Position numbers and translations under genes: made by a program | Shown: positions 1 to 11,823 of the stretch, in pieces | Layout of the letters: each line of letters opens with the position of its first letter | How positions within the stretch are numbered: position 1 is the first letter of the stretch | Notes under the pieces: generated by a model | Told to the model about the DNA's origin: nothing | The model's input: only the letters and a program-made list of their open reading frames with translations | Databases searched by the model: none | Source: Cryptomeria japonica | Lineage: Eukaryota > Streptophyta > Pinopsida > Cupressales > Cupressaceae | NCBI RefSeq assembly: GCF_030272615.1 | Contig: NC_081413.1 | Coordinates: forward strand, 161,134,849 to 161,198,848 | Direction: 5' to 3' | DNA length: 64,000 nt

Positions 1-5
1 ATAGC

Positions 6-250
6 ATTGTCGAACAATTGAAAAGAATTAATGCTCAAATCTCCATTTTTGAACTGCTTAAGATCTCTTCTGCTCATAGAGAGATCCTGGACAAAGCTTT
101 GCTCACTACTAATGTCCCCAAAGATTTAGATGTAGGTTGGTTTCAATCTATGGTGGGTCACTTGACTTTGCCTCATTACCTTACCTTCTTTGAAGAAGAT
201 GACAACTCATTGAACCACCTGCATAACCAACATTACACATCAAAGCTATG
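6..250 (+). pseudogene. T1 conserved block upstream of protease
   Basis: The reading frame contains an EQLK...AQISIFELL...SAHREIL pattern. T2 has the same block (about 37,835-38,020) and so does the ORF of N (about residues 520-560). It precedes the protease in all three, so it is a standing module of these Tat-type polyproteins. I know no biochemical role for it. It ends in a stop before the protease frame begins. Confidence 0.6.
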
Positions 251-254
251 ATCC

Positions 255-640
255 ATAAACGCTGAGTCAAACGTGTTTTGATAGATGGAGGCACTGGGTT
301 GAATATTTATACCTACAATCTACTGGCACAACTAGGATTTTATGAAAATGTCATTGATCCAACAAAGAAAATAACAATCAAAGCTTATGATGAAGAAGAA
401 AGAACCTTTAAAGGTCTGGTGCTATTACCGATCAAGGTAGGACTTGTAGAAAGAGATGTTATTTTTTAGGTGCTTGACCTTCCTCTTTCATACATCTTAC
501 TAGACAGGACATGAATTCATGAAATGAAAGCAGTACCATCTACATATCATCAGTGCTTGAAATTTTCTTGTAATGGAGTTGAAGTCAGTATTCATGTTGA
601 TACAAGCTATACCTATAATGCATTAACGCAAAGTGCTGAT
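255..640 (+). pseudogene. T1 retropepsin-like aspartic protease
   Basis: The frame holds LIDGGTGLNIY, a D-G-G variant of the retropepsin D-S/T-G site. A conserved core follows, with a degenerate form of the LLGRPWIH motif at about 490-520 broken by a TAG and a TGA. Tat elements commonly have DGGS here, so D-G-G may be native. The enzyme would cleave the Gag-Pol polyprotein in the particle. Two stops divide it into fragments at about 278-469 and 524-838, so it is inactive. Confidence 0.75.
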
Positions 641-974
641 ACTTTTGTTCCACATAACAGAGAAACTTCTACAATTGAAAGTTCAACAAATTTAATGAAA
701 GATTTAGAAAAGAAATTGAAAATCACATATACTGGCATGGATGGATATAAAATAGAACCTATACTTTCACTAATGTCCCTTCCTCCATCACCAAGACAAT
801 CTGGACAATCATCAGAGGCTATGAAGCCACAAATTTAAACTCCAAATGTCATTTATGATAGTATCTTTGTACACTCCTCTACTTCCCTTGCAGATGAAAT
901 AGAAGAGGATGTTGTTCTCAAATAGATTTTCAAAGAAGATAGTAAAAACAAAGAAATACAACACTGTGAAATTT

Positions 975-1140
975 CCCTAGCACAATATGGTCCAGGCTAT
1001 AAGATGATTCACCACATGGGATATTTAGGTATCGGTCCTCTAGGAAAACATAAAGAAGGCATTGTTGAACCTATTCAGCTACAAAATAAGTCTACAAATA
1101 ATAAAGATGGACTTGGATACAATCTAAGAAAGTCATCAGA
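975..1140 (+). pseudogene. T1 G-patch domain
   Basis: The translation has a glycine-spaced pattern (YGPGYKMIHHMGY, then GPLGKHKEG, then a GLGYN tail) typical of G-patch motifs, which bind RNA or stimulate helicases. It follows the protease directly, as in T2 (about 38,840) and N (about 29,380-29,510). G-patches next to protease are known in betaretroviruses and in some plant Ty3 elements. The reading frame stops at 1,142. Confidence 0.65.
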
Positions 1141-2690
1141 CTAGAAACATACTTCTCATCATCAGTCTAAGTGGAGGAAAAAGATACTACCTTCAACATC
1201 ATAGGAAATCAATATTTAGCAAACTCAGGAAGAGTATGAAAGTGAACAAGAAGAATTGGAAGTCAAGAGAGAAGAAGCAGCTGGTAATCAAGTTCAAATT
1301 GTATAAAAAATAACACTACAAGGAGTAGAAATCTCAGAAGACATGTGAGAAGAAATCAAAGGAATTAAAGAGTTGTTTGCACCAATGAACATTCTGATCA
1401 CATACACAGGTAGAATACAAATAGATGATTTAGAAAATGACTTGAATGAGTATGAATGGGGTCCAAATCATCTCTCAGATACATCTACTATGAAATATCT
1501 TGAAGAATCTAGTGATATCATAGATAAAGCACAAGAGATAATACACTTGAAATTGCAAAAGGAAATAGAAGAAATCAGGCTAAAAATACAAGAAGACTAT
1601 GAACAACAACTGAAAGAAGAAAGAGCACAAGAAAATTATTCACCTACTCCCTCTAATGAGATAGAACAAATGAGGCATGGAACTACAAAATAAGAATTAG
1701 AGGCTACAGAAGCAGGATGATCATTAGTCCAGAGGAAGCTGAATGGAAAAGGCGACAGAGACTAATAGAGCCATTAGGGTTATGTCAACAAGTATGTCAA
1801 ATGCAAGTGATAAATGAACCAAATCATGAAGGAACTTGCAACATCAAAGATGTAGATATTGATACTATATATACGTTTACTAAATCACTTGAAGAAGAGT
1901 CAGAAACTTCATCTTATGACTCTGATCACTCTAACATAAGCTCTATTTATAACAATACCTATTTGACATCAAACTATGACTAGTCTGTCATGAATGTTGA
2001 GATTCTTCCCACTGACCCTGTTACTGTCAAACTATGATGTGTAGTCCAATCTGAAGTAGAGGATGATACTAGTGGTAGGTCTATTGGGTTAGGTCCCCTA
2101 AATATTAACGTGCACTTTGATAATTGTGTTGTAACTTTTCCTAGTCTCGAGATACTTACGCAAGGTAGTCTTCTGGAACTTTACTTATCAGTCCAAAGTT
2201 ATGATGATAAAACCATGAACTCCCTTGAACCTATTAAAACTTTATCCTTGGTACATCCTGAACTAATTGACTGTACTCTTCAAGACCAACCTTTGGATAT
2301 ACCTACCTTCACCAATGACTATACATTAGCTTGCTATCTTAATACAGTTGAACCAATTGACTCTTCCACCAGTGAACAAAGTGAGAACATGACAACAACA
2401 AGTGTCAAGTATCTTAGTCACAAAAATTAAAAAAATTAAAAAAGAGCTTTGATGGCGAAAACCACACTGTGGCGGTGTTAGAATAAAAAATAGTAAAAAT
2501 AAAGGACGTACCTAACGGTGAAAACCTTTCTGAGGCACCTAAAGGTGAGATACTTGACATTTTGCCTGATCACTTTCAAGAGCGATAATCAGTTCTAATT
2601 GAACCTACACAACCAGTAAATATTGGAATAGAAGAATCTCATCACACCATACATGTAGCTCAATCCTTGTCAGCTAAGAACTAAAAGAAT
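1141..2690 (+). pseudogene. T1 linker between protease and RT
   Basis: Open fragments at about 1373-1693, 1717-1983 and 2110-2430 are rich in Glu, Ser and Thr and carry no catalytic motif. The first is Glu/Gln-rich and probably forms a coiled coil. The last resembles the region just before the RT deletion in T2. Stops and shifts separate the pieces. This is the variable spacer of Tat Pol proteins, with no assignable function. Confidence 0.5.
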
Positions 2691-2694
2691 TTGC

Positions 2695-3560
2695 TAATTT
2701 CTTCATGGAAAAGAAGATCAATTTTGCATGGACATATGCTGATATGTCAGGTCTAGATCCTGACCTCATAATGCATCATCTCTCTATCACTCCTGGATTT
2801 AAACCTGTTAAGCAAAAAATCTAAAAAATGCATCCTCATGTTGCATTACTTGTTAAAGCTAAGCTAGAAAAACTATTAAAAGTTGGATTCATCAGAGCAA
2901 TTGATTATGCCGAATGGATATCTAATATTGTACCTATTTCTAAACCCGACAAATCAATCTGTGTTTGTACTGATTTCAAAGATTTAAATAAAGCTTGTTC
3001 GAAGGATTATTTTCCACTACCCAACATAGAAATGATCGTGGACATGATTGCTGGCTATGAAATGTACTCTTTAATGGATGGTTTTACAAGATACAATCAG
3101 ATCAAAATTACACTTGAGGATCAAGAGAAAACAACATTCACCTATGCCTGGGGAACCTTTTGCTGGAATGTAATGCCCTTTGGTTTAAAGAATGTAGGTG
3201 ATACTTATCAAAGAGTCGTAACAATGATTTTTCATGACATGATGCACAAAAATAGGGAGGATTATATCGATGACACTCTAGTAAAGTCCATGAAAAGATC
3301 AAAACATCTATCAGAACTAGGTCCAATATTAGATAGAATGGAAAAATTCAAACTTAGATTATATCCTAAGAAATGTGCATTTGGAGTTACATCTGGTAAA
3401 CTCCTAGGATATATTCTTTTAGCGAAAGGAATTGAAGTGGATCTAGAAAAGGTTAAGGCGATTATGGAAATGCCACCTCCAAAGAATATCAGTCAAATGA
3501 GAAGTTTACGAGGAATCCTCCAATCAATAAGATGCTTTATTTCTTAGCTAGCAGATAAAG
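2695..3560 (+). pseudogene. T1 reverse transcriptase
   Basis: The domain opens with the Tat-typical FAWTYADMSGLDP stretch (about 2,735). It continues with VCTDFKDLNKAC, DYFPLPNIEM, the SLMDGFTRYNQI block, FGLKN and the active-site YIDD at about 3,267. YIDD is a tolerated variant of YVDD. A stop at 2,822 and another at 3,547 interrupt the frame. The enzyme would copy element RNA into cDNA. Domain order and the LGYILLAKGIEVD block identify Ty3/gypsy. Confidence 0.9.
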
Positions 3561-4078
3561 CTAAACCATTTATAAAGGCATTACGGAAATGAGTCAAATA
3601 CAACTGGGATGAAGATTGTGAACAACATCTAAAACAAATCAAGGAATATCTTTCTAATTCACCTATATTGATGCCACCAATTCAAGGTAAACCATTTATT
3701 CTATACATATCAACTACTGATACATCATTGGGGGCACTTCTGGCACAACAAGATGAGAATAAAAAGGAAAGAGCTATATATTATATCAACAGGACCTTGG
3801 TGTCCTATGAGATGAACTATACTATCATAGAAAAATCTTGTTTGGCATTAGTCTTTGCATCACAAAAATTAAGACACTACATGTTAGCACATTCTATTAA
3901 GCTGGTGGCTAAGATTGATCTGCTCAAATACCTTCTCAGCAAAGAAACACTTACAGGAAGATTGGCTAAATGGGTCATGGTTCTTACAGAATTTGATATT
4001 GAATCTATAGAATGCAAAGTTATCAAAGGATAGGTCATTGTAGATCAACTTGTTGATACTCCTCTTGAAGAAAATTAA
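3561..4078 (+). pseudogene. T1 RNase H (Ty3 type)
   Basis: The domain follows RT directly. ISTTDTSLGALLAQ, the AIYYINRTL block and YTIIEKSCLALVFASQKLRHYM mark the RNase H fused to Ty3 RT. It would degrade RNA in the RNA-DNA hybrid. A stop at 3,591 precedes it and TAG at 4,031 ends it before the second RNase H. Confidence 0.85.
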
Positions 4079-4680
4079 CCTTTGCACATAGAATTTACGG
4101 ATGAATCTATCATGCACCTTGCTCAGCAATCAAGGAAAATGTTCTTTGATGGGTCTTTCACTCAACATGGTTCTGGTGCTAGAATAATTTTTATTACTTC
4201 TAAAAAATATTCAATCCCAAAGGATTACAATATTCTCTTCCCTTGCACAAACAACATTATAGAATATGAAACTTTGGTAAATGGGATCAAGCTGGCTATC
4301 AATGGAAGTTTGTTGAATTGTACATCTATGGAGACTCTCAGCTGATCATCAACCAAATCAATGATATATATTAGACTAGAGATGATAAAATGATGCCTTA
4401 TAAGAGAATGGTTGATGACCTCAAGAAATAATTTACCTTTGTATCATTTCAACAGATTCTCAGATGAACAAATAGAGCAGCGAATTCTATGGCTACCTTG
4501 GCATCCATACCATAGCTACAAGAATCTAACTTTCACTTTGAATTCCTAGTGGAAGAGTTACATTATCCTGCCTATGATTCTCCTGAGTCCCAGATGCTCT
4601 GTTCTATTATTGGACATGACTCATCTCTCTATAGCCACATTTACTCTTACTCGCATGACCAAATTATTCCTGCTAATCTT
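4079..4680 (+). pseudogene. T1 second, archaeal-type RNase H (aRNH)
   Basis: FFDGSFTQHGSGA (first Asp) and the NNIIEYETLVNG motif (Glu) are seen. After a frameshift near 4,315 comes a YGDSQLII motif (Asp). This is a second, plant/archaeal-type RNase H after the usual one, diagnostic of the Tat/Ogre branch. At the C-terminus the usual Asp in the NxxAD motif reads Asn (NRAANSMA). The copy is interrupted and inactive. Confidence 0.75.
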
Positions 4681-4759
4681 ACCCGTAATGAGAAAAGGAA
4701 CCTAATCTAAAATGATTCACAGTATGTCATCATCGCTAATGATTTATTTAGGAGATGTT

Positions 4760-5890
4760 TGGATAGTACTTTTCTTAGGTGTCTATAAAATAAATATCCC
4801 AACACACATTATCTGAAGTCCATGAAGGTACTTGTGGATCTCATTCAAATGGTCTAACTTTAGCTTGAAAACTACTAAGGGTCGGCTACTACTGGCCAGA
4901 TATGGAGAAAGATGCTATAAAATTTGCAAAAACTTGTGAGAAGTGTCAACTACATGGGAATCTGATACTTTCTCCAGCAAGGGATCTAATACCTTTCATC
5001 ACACATTGGCCTTTTCAACAATGGGCATTTGACCTCATTGGCCAAATATATCCCACATCATCTAACATACACAAGTTTATTATAACTACCATTGAGTACT
5101 TCACTAAGTGGATAGAAGCGGTTTTTCTCATCAAAGCAACCAGTAACACAAGGAGCTCTATTCATCCTTAACTATATCATCTGCAAGTATGGAATACCTT
5201 CTTCCATTGTGACTGACAATGGAAGGTAGTTCAAAAATAAAGATCTAGATGAGCTCTGTGAAAAATTCAAAATCAAACAACACTGTTCATCCATATACTA
5301 CCCTCAAGGTAATGGACAAGTTGAAACATCTAACAAAAATTTGTTGACTATCTTACACAGAACAATAAACAAATCTGGAAAGGATTGGCATCTATAGCTC
5401 AATCCTGCACTATGAGCTTATACAACAAGTATTAGAACACCTACTAGGGCTACACCTTTTTCTTTGGTGTATGGGTCCAAAGCAGTCTTGCCTATTGAGG
5501 TAGAAATACCATCTTTGAGAGGTTCTTTGCAAGGTCTTGTTACTAATGAAGACTACAAAATATCTAGATTGCAAGAAGTCAAGTTGCTGGATGAACGTCG
5601 GCAAGTGGCGTTTGTTCATCCAAGAGCCTATCAAAAGAGAATGTCTAGAGGTTATAACAAGAAAGTTTGACAACGAGAATTTCAGGTTGGTGACCTTGTT
5701 TTGAGGGAAAATCCTAAAAATCAATAGTTTCGAGACAACAAAGGAAAGTTTGAACCCAACTGGCTAGGTCCCTACATCATTACTGCAGTCTTTGGCTCTG
5801 GTGCCTATCAACTCTCAACATCGAAAAGAGAATAACTCTATGAACCGATCAACACCGTCCACTTGAAGAATGTATTCACTTAGTATTCTC
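4760..5890 (+). pseudogene. T1 integrase
   Basis: The HHCC zinc finger is readable (VHEGTCGSH, then CEKCQ), followed by GYYWPDMEKD. The DDE core is present: FDLIG at about 5,030, VTDNG at about 5,210 and NGQVETSNKN at about 5,313. A C-terminal QVGDLVLRENPKN / GPYIITAVFGSGAYQL region ends at about 5,882 without a chromodomain. Stops at 4,867, 5,168 and 5,395 break it. It would insert the cDNA into the genome. Confidence 0.85.
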
Positions 5891-5931
5891 TTCTCTAGCA
5901 ACCTGTACAACTAAAATATCCCAAAAAATTC

Positions 5932-5992
5932 CTAAAAATCATAAAATGTCTTGAAAAAACCATAAAAATCATAAAATGTCTTGAAAAAAAGA
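5932..5992 (+). repeat. 30-bp tandem duplication after T1 integrase
   Basis: A unit containing ATAAAATGTCTTGAAAAAA occurs twice in tandem (about 5,941-5,960 and 5,971-5,990). T2 has a similar A-rich stretch with TGTCCTGAAGAAAA in the same place (about 41,220) but in single copy. Confidence 0.6.
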
Positions 5993-7439
5993 AAAAAAGA
6001 AAACAAGAAAGGATCTTTGCCAAGCAGGTGAAAACTTGGTAAACAGGCGCCTCTTGTACTCAAGCACTCCATCTATCAATGGAAATTGGGCATTTCCCAT
6101 TCTCATTCCCACTTTCTTGCCTCTCTACTTTCTCTTGTACATAACTTTTAGTTGCTTTTGTGACATCTAGTTCTTTTGGAACCCTCATGGCTTGAAACCG
6201 ATCAATGTCCTAGTCTTAGGGAAATCAATTGATCAATTTACATGTCCTAAGTAATTCAACCAAGTCATCTTTCTGTCAGTAGTACCAGGTCATCCACTCT
6301 TAGTCAGTCACCTATCTCCAAACTATTGAAGAGTTTTATTACTGAGTAAACAAGGAAAACAAGACTACTTAAAACAGTCATTAAACTATTCGAGATATGC
6401 ATGAAATTTTCTTTATGTGTTGTCTTTTAAATTGGTTTTCGATTATTATTCCCTTTGAGTAACTCGAGGAAGTCTATCTTGACTAAGAGGGGCAAGGATT
6501 GGGGGCATAATGCTTTTCTTTGTTTTCTACTTGTAGGAATGATTCTGATGATCTGGAAATATTTAATCAGCTAGGTGTTTGTGATACATGCCTTCACATC
6601 AAGGTGAAATCCCCACACATACCTCAACTCCGCTTATTTGTATGCTACAGGGAGGTTGGAGTCATTTATTTGTTTGTTTGAGGGAATTTCTTTAATGTGC
6701 ACTCCGGATGCATGCGTAATCTATCCAAGGATATGAATGAAAAAAGGGTCATTGCGGACAAGATAATTAATATTGCATATGAAAAGAAAGGAACTCTATT
6801 TTGCCTGTTGTGTTTGTAAAACACTCAGTGATGAAAATTAAGCATACCAAATCCAATGACTATGTATAGGTTGCATTTATTCTAAATTTTATGCATTTCG
6901 AGTGATTTTGACATGATAACAATGATCTCTTTATCTTTTGAATGAGTGTTTGAAGCAATCGTCATTTCTCAGCTAAGTGGTCTATTTTTCATCACCGTTT
7001 CTCTGATAGAGTACTTGTGTATTGAGATGTTAGCTGCATACATGACCATATTATATAGATCCATACATTTCATTATATACTTATTTGCATTCATATTATT
7101 GCATGAAAAACTAAACATTTGCATTACTGGTTAATCATTTTCATCATTTATTTGCATAGGAAAATGAAACAAAAAATGAGCATCCATATTCATCTCCATT
7201 ACATACATCCATACTGAAAAGATATGCATACATATAAAATAAAGCATATAGAAAGACATCTCATAATCAATCAACACAAGTACGATGAAATCAAATCAAG
7301 AGCTTGTATATATCATCATAATTTCAATGTCTCAAAGTACAAATGATATCAACTGTCAAATACAATGTCTCATTAGAGCAAGAATCGTATAGGCTACAAA
7401 AATGGGGTATATAACAAAATCTAGGAGATATAACAAACC
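5993..7439 (+). other. T1 3' untranslated region, proximal part
   Basis: No coding domain is seen. Short stretches match the same part of T2, for example GATGAAAATTAAGCA at about 6,831 and about 42,262, and a GGTGAAA...AACAGGCGC stretch at about 6,025 versus about 41,325. This supports a shared ancestral 3' region. A purine-rich GAGGGGCAAGGATTGGGGG tract lies at about 6,488-6,507. Confidence 0.5.
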
Positions 7440-9101
7440 TATCTCTCTGCCTCTCCCTCATCATCGAGTGGAGGAGGTGGTGCCTTTTGAATGACGTCCT
7501 ATCTAGGTGCCCTAGCTCCCTTAGATCAAACCATATACTAAGAATACAAAACAACCTGATGTGCTATTGGGACCACTACGCTATAAGCTGCGACATAATA
7601 GGCTTCCCGACTCATCTGATGCAAAAAATCTCACTGAAGAGCATCACGTTTTTCTCTGACCTCTGCAAGCTGTTGATATCACTCTGCTAGCTACGTCTAT
7701 CAACTGTAACTGCAAACCCGTCAACCTTAATCTTCACGATCGTACTACGTCTGATACCCCCTGCTCCCTCCTAGCATCTCCGCCTCCATCTCCGCTACCT
7801 AACCTACCTAGGCGCTAATCTCTCCTCCTCACCTCCATCCTTTGCTGCCCTAGCACCACCAGCCTCCACCCCAATAACTCCTAAGGATTCACCCTCCCCT
7901 CTTTGTCGTTGTCTAGCTCCAGCTGGTACCCTGCTGCTACTAGCCTCGGGAACATGTCCTGCCCGTCTAGGTACATCTACTCTTTGTCCCTGTACCTTCC
8001 CTCATCCCTGTACCTAACCTGGTACTTGTGCCTATGCTGGTACCTCATCCTCAACCTCCTCTATAAGAGGTGCATGCTCTCCCCGACCTGTAAATCGAGG
8101 AAAAGGATGTCTTTGGAACCAATATTTGTACTGGGGTAATTCTCCCACGTTTGCTACATCCTCTAAATAATCCCATCTTTGCGGTTGTAAACCTACTAAC
8201 TCCTACATGCTCAGCACATAGGATAGTCTTGATGCCCATCCTCGTCTCTCCTCCTCTCCATATCAGGCATAGGTTGTGAACCCCTGGAATATACCTTGCG
8301 GTCTTCCATACTGCCTCATCACCCTAGATACTACAAACCGCTCAATGATAGACACCAACTTGCTAATGAGAGTTCGAGTCATGAACATGTCCTTCCTTTG
8401 AGCTCTCCAATTGTTCCACAATTTTAGAACCCTGTAAGGTCTCCATACTATGACAATCAGATCATCCAACTGCCTCCTCCAATAGTTAGTCTTGCCCAGA
8501 TGGGGCTAAGTAACATAACCTGAATAACGATAAACAATAGGCTGGTGCACCTCTCTAGAATCATCTACTATAGGTATACATACTGGGATGTGTTCCCATG
8601 CCTATATCTATAGAACTAGAACACCTACTGCCATGCTCTTCTCCACCCGATACACAATCTCGTGCATCTCATGATACATGTGCGCAAGCAAGATCCCCAT
8701 CCTAATCTCACAAGATGAGTCAACAAACTCTCAAGCATTCTGGCCCAACCACAAAGAAAAACTTACTATCCTCTATCAGGCATAACAAAACAACTGATAA
8801 TACCTGCTAAAACGCATGCTAGAGGATACTGCTTACCATATCTACTCATCAAATCATCCCATGTAATGGCACGCTCAAGAATGGTCTCATCATGGAATAT
8901 CCGTCTCAATGCTAAAATACCTGGTTGCTAAGTAGAATCATAATCAACCTTGTCTCCAGCAAACGAAATCCTCATAATCCTATATATGTCCTTTGGTGTA
9001 ATGGTCATCTCTCCAACTGGTAGATGGAAGGTGTTATGCTTTGAATGAAAATTCTCTACTAACGCAGTCAACATCCCGCGATTCACATAAATATCAGGCA
9101 T
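7440..9101 (-). pseudogene. Antisense ORF with plant mobile domain (PMD-like) in T1 3' region
   Basis: Read on the minus strand from about 9,101, the sequence encodes a FHSKHNTFHLPVGEMTITPKD block. That pattern (TFHLP, then GEMT, then xDI/V) is characteristic of plant mobile domain proteins. Related frames follow: DETILERAITWDDL at about 8,870-8,900, WRRQLDDLIVIVWRPYRVLKLW at about 8,420-8,490, and LPQYKYWFQRHPFPRF at about 8,090-8,140. It ends in a Pro/charged tail near 7,440. At least one TAG and several frameshifts break it. It lies opposite to pol, as do extra antisense ORFs known in some Tat elements. Its role in those elements is unknown. Confidence 0.6.
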
Positions 9102-10339
9102 CTATAAAAGATATCCGAATCCACACAAATCAATATGTGCTCTCTCTGTATTTGATAACACACAGACTAGACTCATCGTCAACAAAAATGCACACTGAAA
9201 CTAAATATCCGACAATCGAATTTGGAAAATCAAACATAAAAATTGTCAGCACATGATCTAAATTGCACTAAAAATATGTTGAACATGCTCACGAATCCAA
9301 ATATTAATGATTAAAAATTAAAAATTGTTGTTTAGACTCTAAAAAATGCTTGTTGTTTTTCATATGAGTTTCCACAAACAAGAAGAAAATCGTACGAGCA
9401 AACATTACACACCACACAAGAAAACATGTCCATATGACAAAACATATCCTATCGCACAATACAATGGTCACTCAAGAACACTGTCATATGACTCATGGGA
9501 CGAAACTAGATGACAAACCCTATGTGACCATACGACAAAACAGAGGGAGGACAGTTTGTCGTACGAGAAATGGTATTAATCCACACGACAAAATAGTGTA
9601 AATGACTTCAAATGAATTTTAAAATGAAAAAAATGAACAAAAATTCAAAAATTACGCAATGCACAGTCTAAAAATTGATCACTTACTGCTAGGTCATAGT
9701 TTCACGGTCGATTATGACATCTCTGGCACTCGAATCGATGCTCCTGAATTAGAATGGCCATTTTTCTTCATAGAGGGTTTTTTAAATTTCAAACTTTGAG
9801 AGGTGAAAATGACTTGAAAATGACACATTGAACCCCTTAATTTTGAACTTCCTCTGATGGACGTAAAACTTGTACCCTAAGCTAAATCGACTGTCCTGAG
9901 TCCATTTTCGGGATCAAAATCAAAATCTGACATCAATTCTGTAGTCAAAATTTCACGATGTTGACCACTTAGCACTTTCATCTTCAAGTCAATTTTTGAA
10001 TCATTTTGTGCTCAATTCTAAATCTCAATTTAATTCTCCAATCAACTTTGATTTTAATCTTCAACATGAATCTTTATGCTCAAATAATTATCATCACTAA
10101 AAATTGCCTAAAATTGTTGTACCCTTGCTATCTTTCGATTTCGCTCCTGAGGGGGCATACTCATGACCTCATCATCTTTTCAGTGATCATCATCATCAAA
10201 AGTCGACAATATTTTTTCAAATCTTCATCTAAAGGAGCAAAATTCTTTTCAAGACAAAGAAAATCAATTAAACCTCATTACTAGGGGCATCTTAACTAAA
10301 TCATGTCATATCAAGTTGAGATTCTTCGATGTCAAATAA
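9102..10339. other. T1 3' region without coding content
   Basis: No domain is recognisable on either strand. The section 9,370-9,600 contains several variants of CATACGACAAAA and CGTACGAG spaced about 30-50 bp apart. The rest is AT-rich sequence leading into the tandem-repeat region. Confidence 0.4.
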
Positions 10340-11810
10340 AGCTATCTCTAGGGGCATATCAATCTGTGTCCTTATCTGAATCAATCTTCAAAATCGATGT
10401 TTAGTTTCAATCGCATCAAATCAAGCTAGACATTTTCTCTTGCTAATCAGTTCTTGTTCAATCAAGTTCATAATTGGTTTTATCGCTTTGCTTAGTTGAT
10501 TCTTGTTCAAACAAGTTTGGAATCGGTGCATCTTTCACTCAATCTAGTTCAATCAATTTCAAGAATGATATCTCGCTCTTTATCGGTCCTTATTCAATCA
10601 AGTTCAGGATCGGTACGCTTTAATCAACTCTGTTCAGTTTCATCACTTCAAATCAAGCTGAACATCTTGCTCTTAATTTGATCTACCTTCTGTCTGCCTG
10701 AGATTTTCATAGCCTAAGCGGTTTCTTGCAGAACGCTTGTCAATGAATTTATCAATCAAACATATGCTTGTCAAAGAATCAAAAGCAAAATGACTACTAA
10801 TGTGTTTTTCTTGCAAGTTGCCTAAAGAGAATAGACCAAACATCATGTATTCTTTAAATTCATTTTTTAGGCACTTAAATTACTATCTAGTTAATGAATA
10901 AATCTGTCTTTTGTATTTTAAAAAAAATCTAAGAGGTAGGAGAGTATGCTCTTGTCTGCATAGACAACCAGAAATCTAGATCTTTGAGGCTTTTTCTAAA
11001 TCAAAGATTTGTGTACCTTTAGTGGGCCTATCACAGTGGGAAAAAGTAATCACCCTATAAGAACAACCCAAATGAGTACAACTGGACCTGAGCATTCCAA
11101 GTCACTATAATAAATAGGCCTCTAGTGATTAAAGTCTCAGAGGACGGGATTATTTGATTTTTCTCTTTGAGATCTCTCATATCAAATATTTTGTAGGGCC
11201 TTGCACTCTCAATCACGTTTACGTGACTACAACTTGTTTCAATACCTTGTTGGGCTATAGGCCTCAATCATGCTTGTGTGACTCCAAGGGGTAATTTTGA
11301 ACGATAGGGGGATAATCTTTGTGCAAGAGAGATAGTAACTCTCCCAAGACACTTGCCATACTGTGCCCTCATTAGCGTTTGGAGTCAGAATCAGTCTTCA
11401 AAATCGATGTTCAGTTTCAATCGCATCAAATCAAGCTGGACATTTTCTCTTGCTAATCAATTCTTATTCAATCAAGTTCAAAATTGATTTTATCGCTTTG
11501 CTCAGTTGATTCTTGTTCAATCAAGTTTGGAATTTGTTGCATCTCTCGCTCAATCTAGTTCAATCAAGTTCTAGATTGATGCCTATTTCTTGATCAATCA
11601 AGTTCAAGAATGGTATCTTACTCTTTGTGGGTCCTTGTTCAATCAAGTTTAGGATCGGTATCGCTATAAGCAACTCTGTTCAGTTTCATCACTTCAAATC
11701 AAGTTGAACATCTTGCTCTTCATCGGTATGTGATCCATCAAGTTCAGAATTGATTTCTCTCTTTGACATCAACTGTTCTTTGAATCAATGCACTAATCAC
11801 ACATCAATTC
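10340..11810 (+). repeat. Degenerate TTCAATCAAGTTC repeat region in T1 3' UTR
   Basis: Variants of TTCAATCAAGTTC(A/T) followed by GGATCGGT- or AATTGATT-like sequence recur at roughly 50-70 bp intervals in two blocks, 10,380-10,690 and 11,390-11,770. The blocks also match at larger scale: both open with CTTCAAAATCGATGTT and both contain TATCGCTTTGCT. About 700 bp of unrelated sequence (10,690-11,385) separates them. Tat-lineage elements are known for tandem repeats in this position. Confidence 0.65.
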
Positions 11811-11823
11811 AAAGAGGGGCAAA
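11811..11823 (+). promoter_or_regulatory. T1 polypurine tract
   Basis: AAAGAGGGGCAAA lies immediately before the LTR start TGTAATACCC. The same 13 bases precede the T2 3' LTR at 43,301-43,313. This tract primes plus-strand DNA synthesis. Confidence 0.8.

Noticed and set aside
6488-6512. Alternative T1 polypurine tract and LTR start at about 6,510
   Set aside because: Sequence after it has no TG...CA partner, and homology to the T2 3' region continues past it. The tract at 11,811-11,823 matches T2 exactly.
7903-8139. Plus-strand ORF of 78 codons
   Set aside because: It lies opposite the plant-mobile-domain reading frame and has a repetitive Leu/Ser/Tyr composition; it is a shadow frame.
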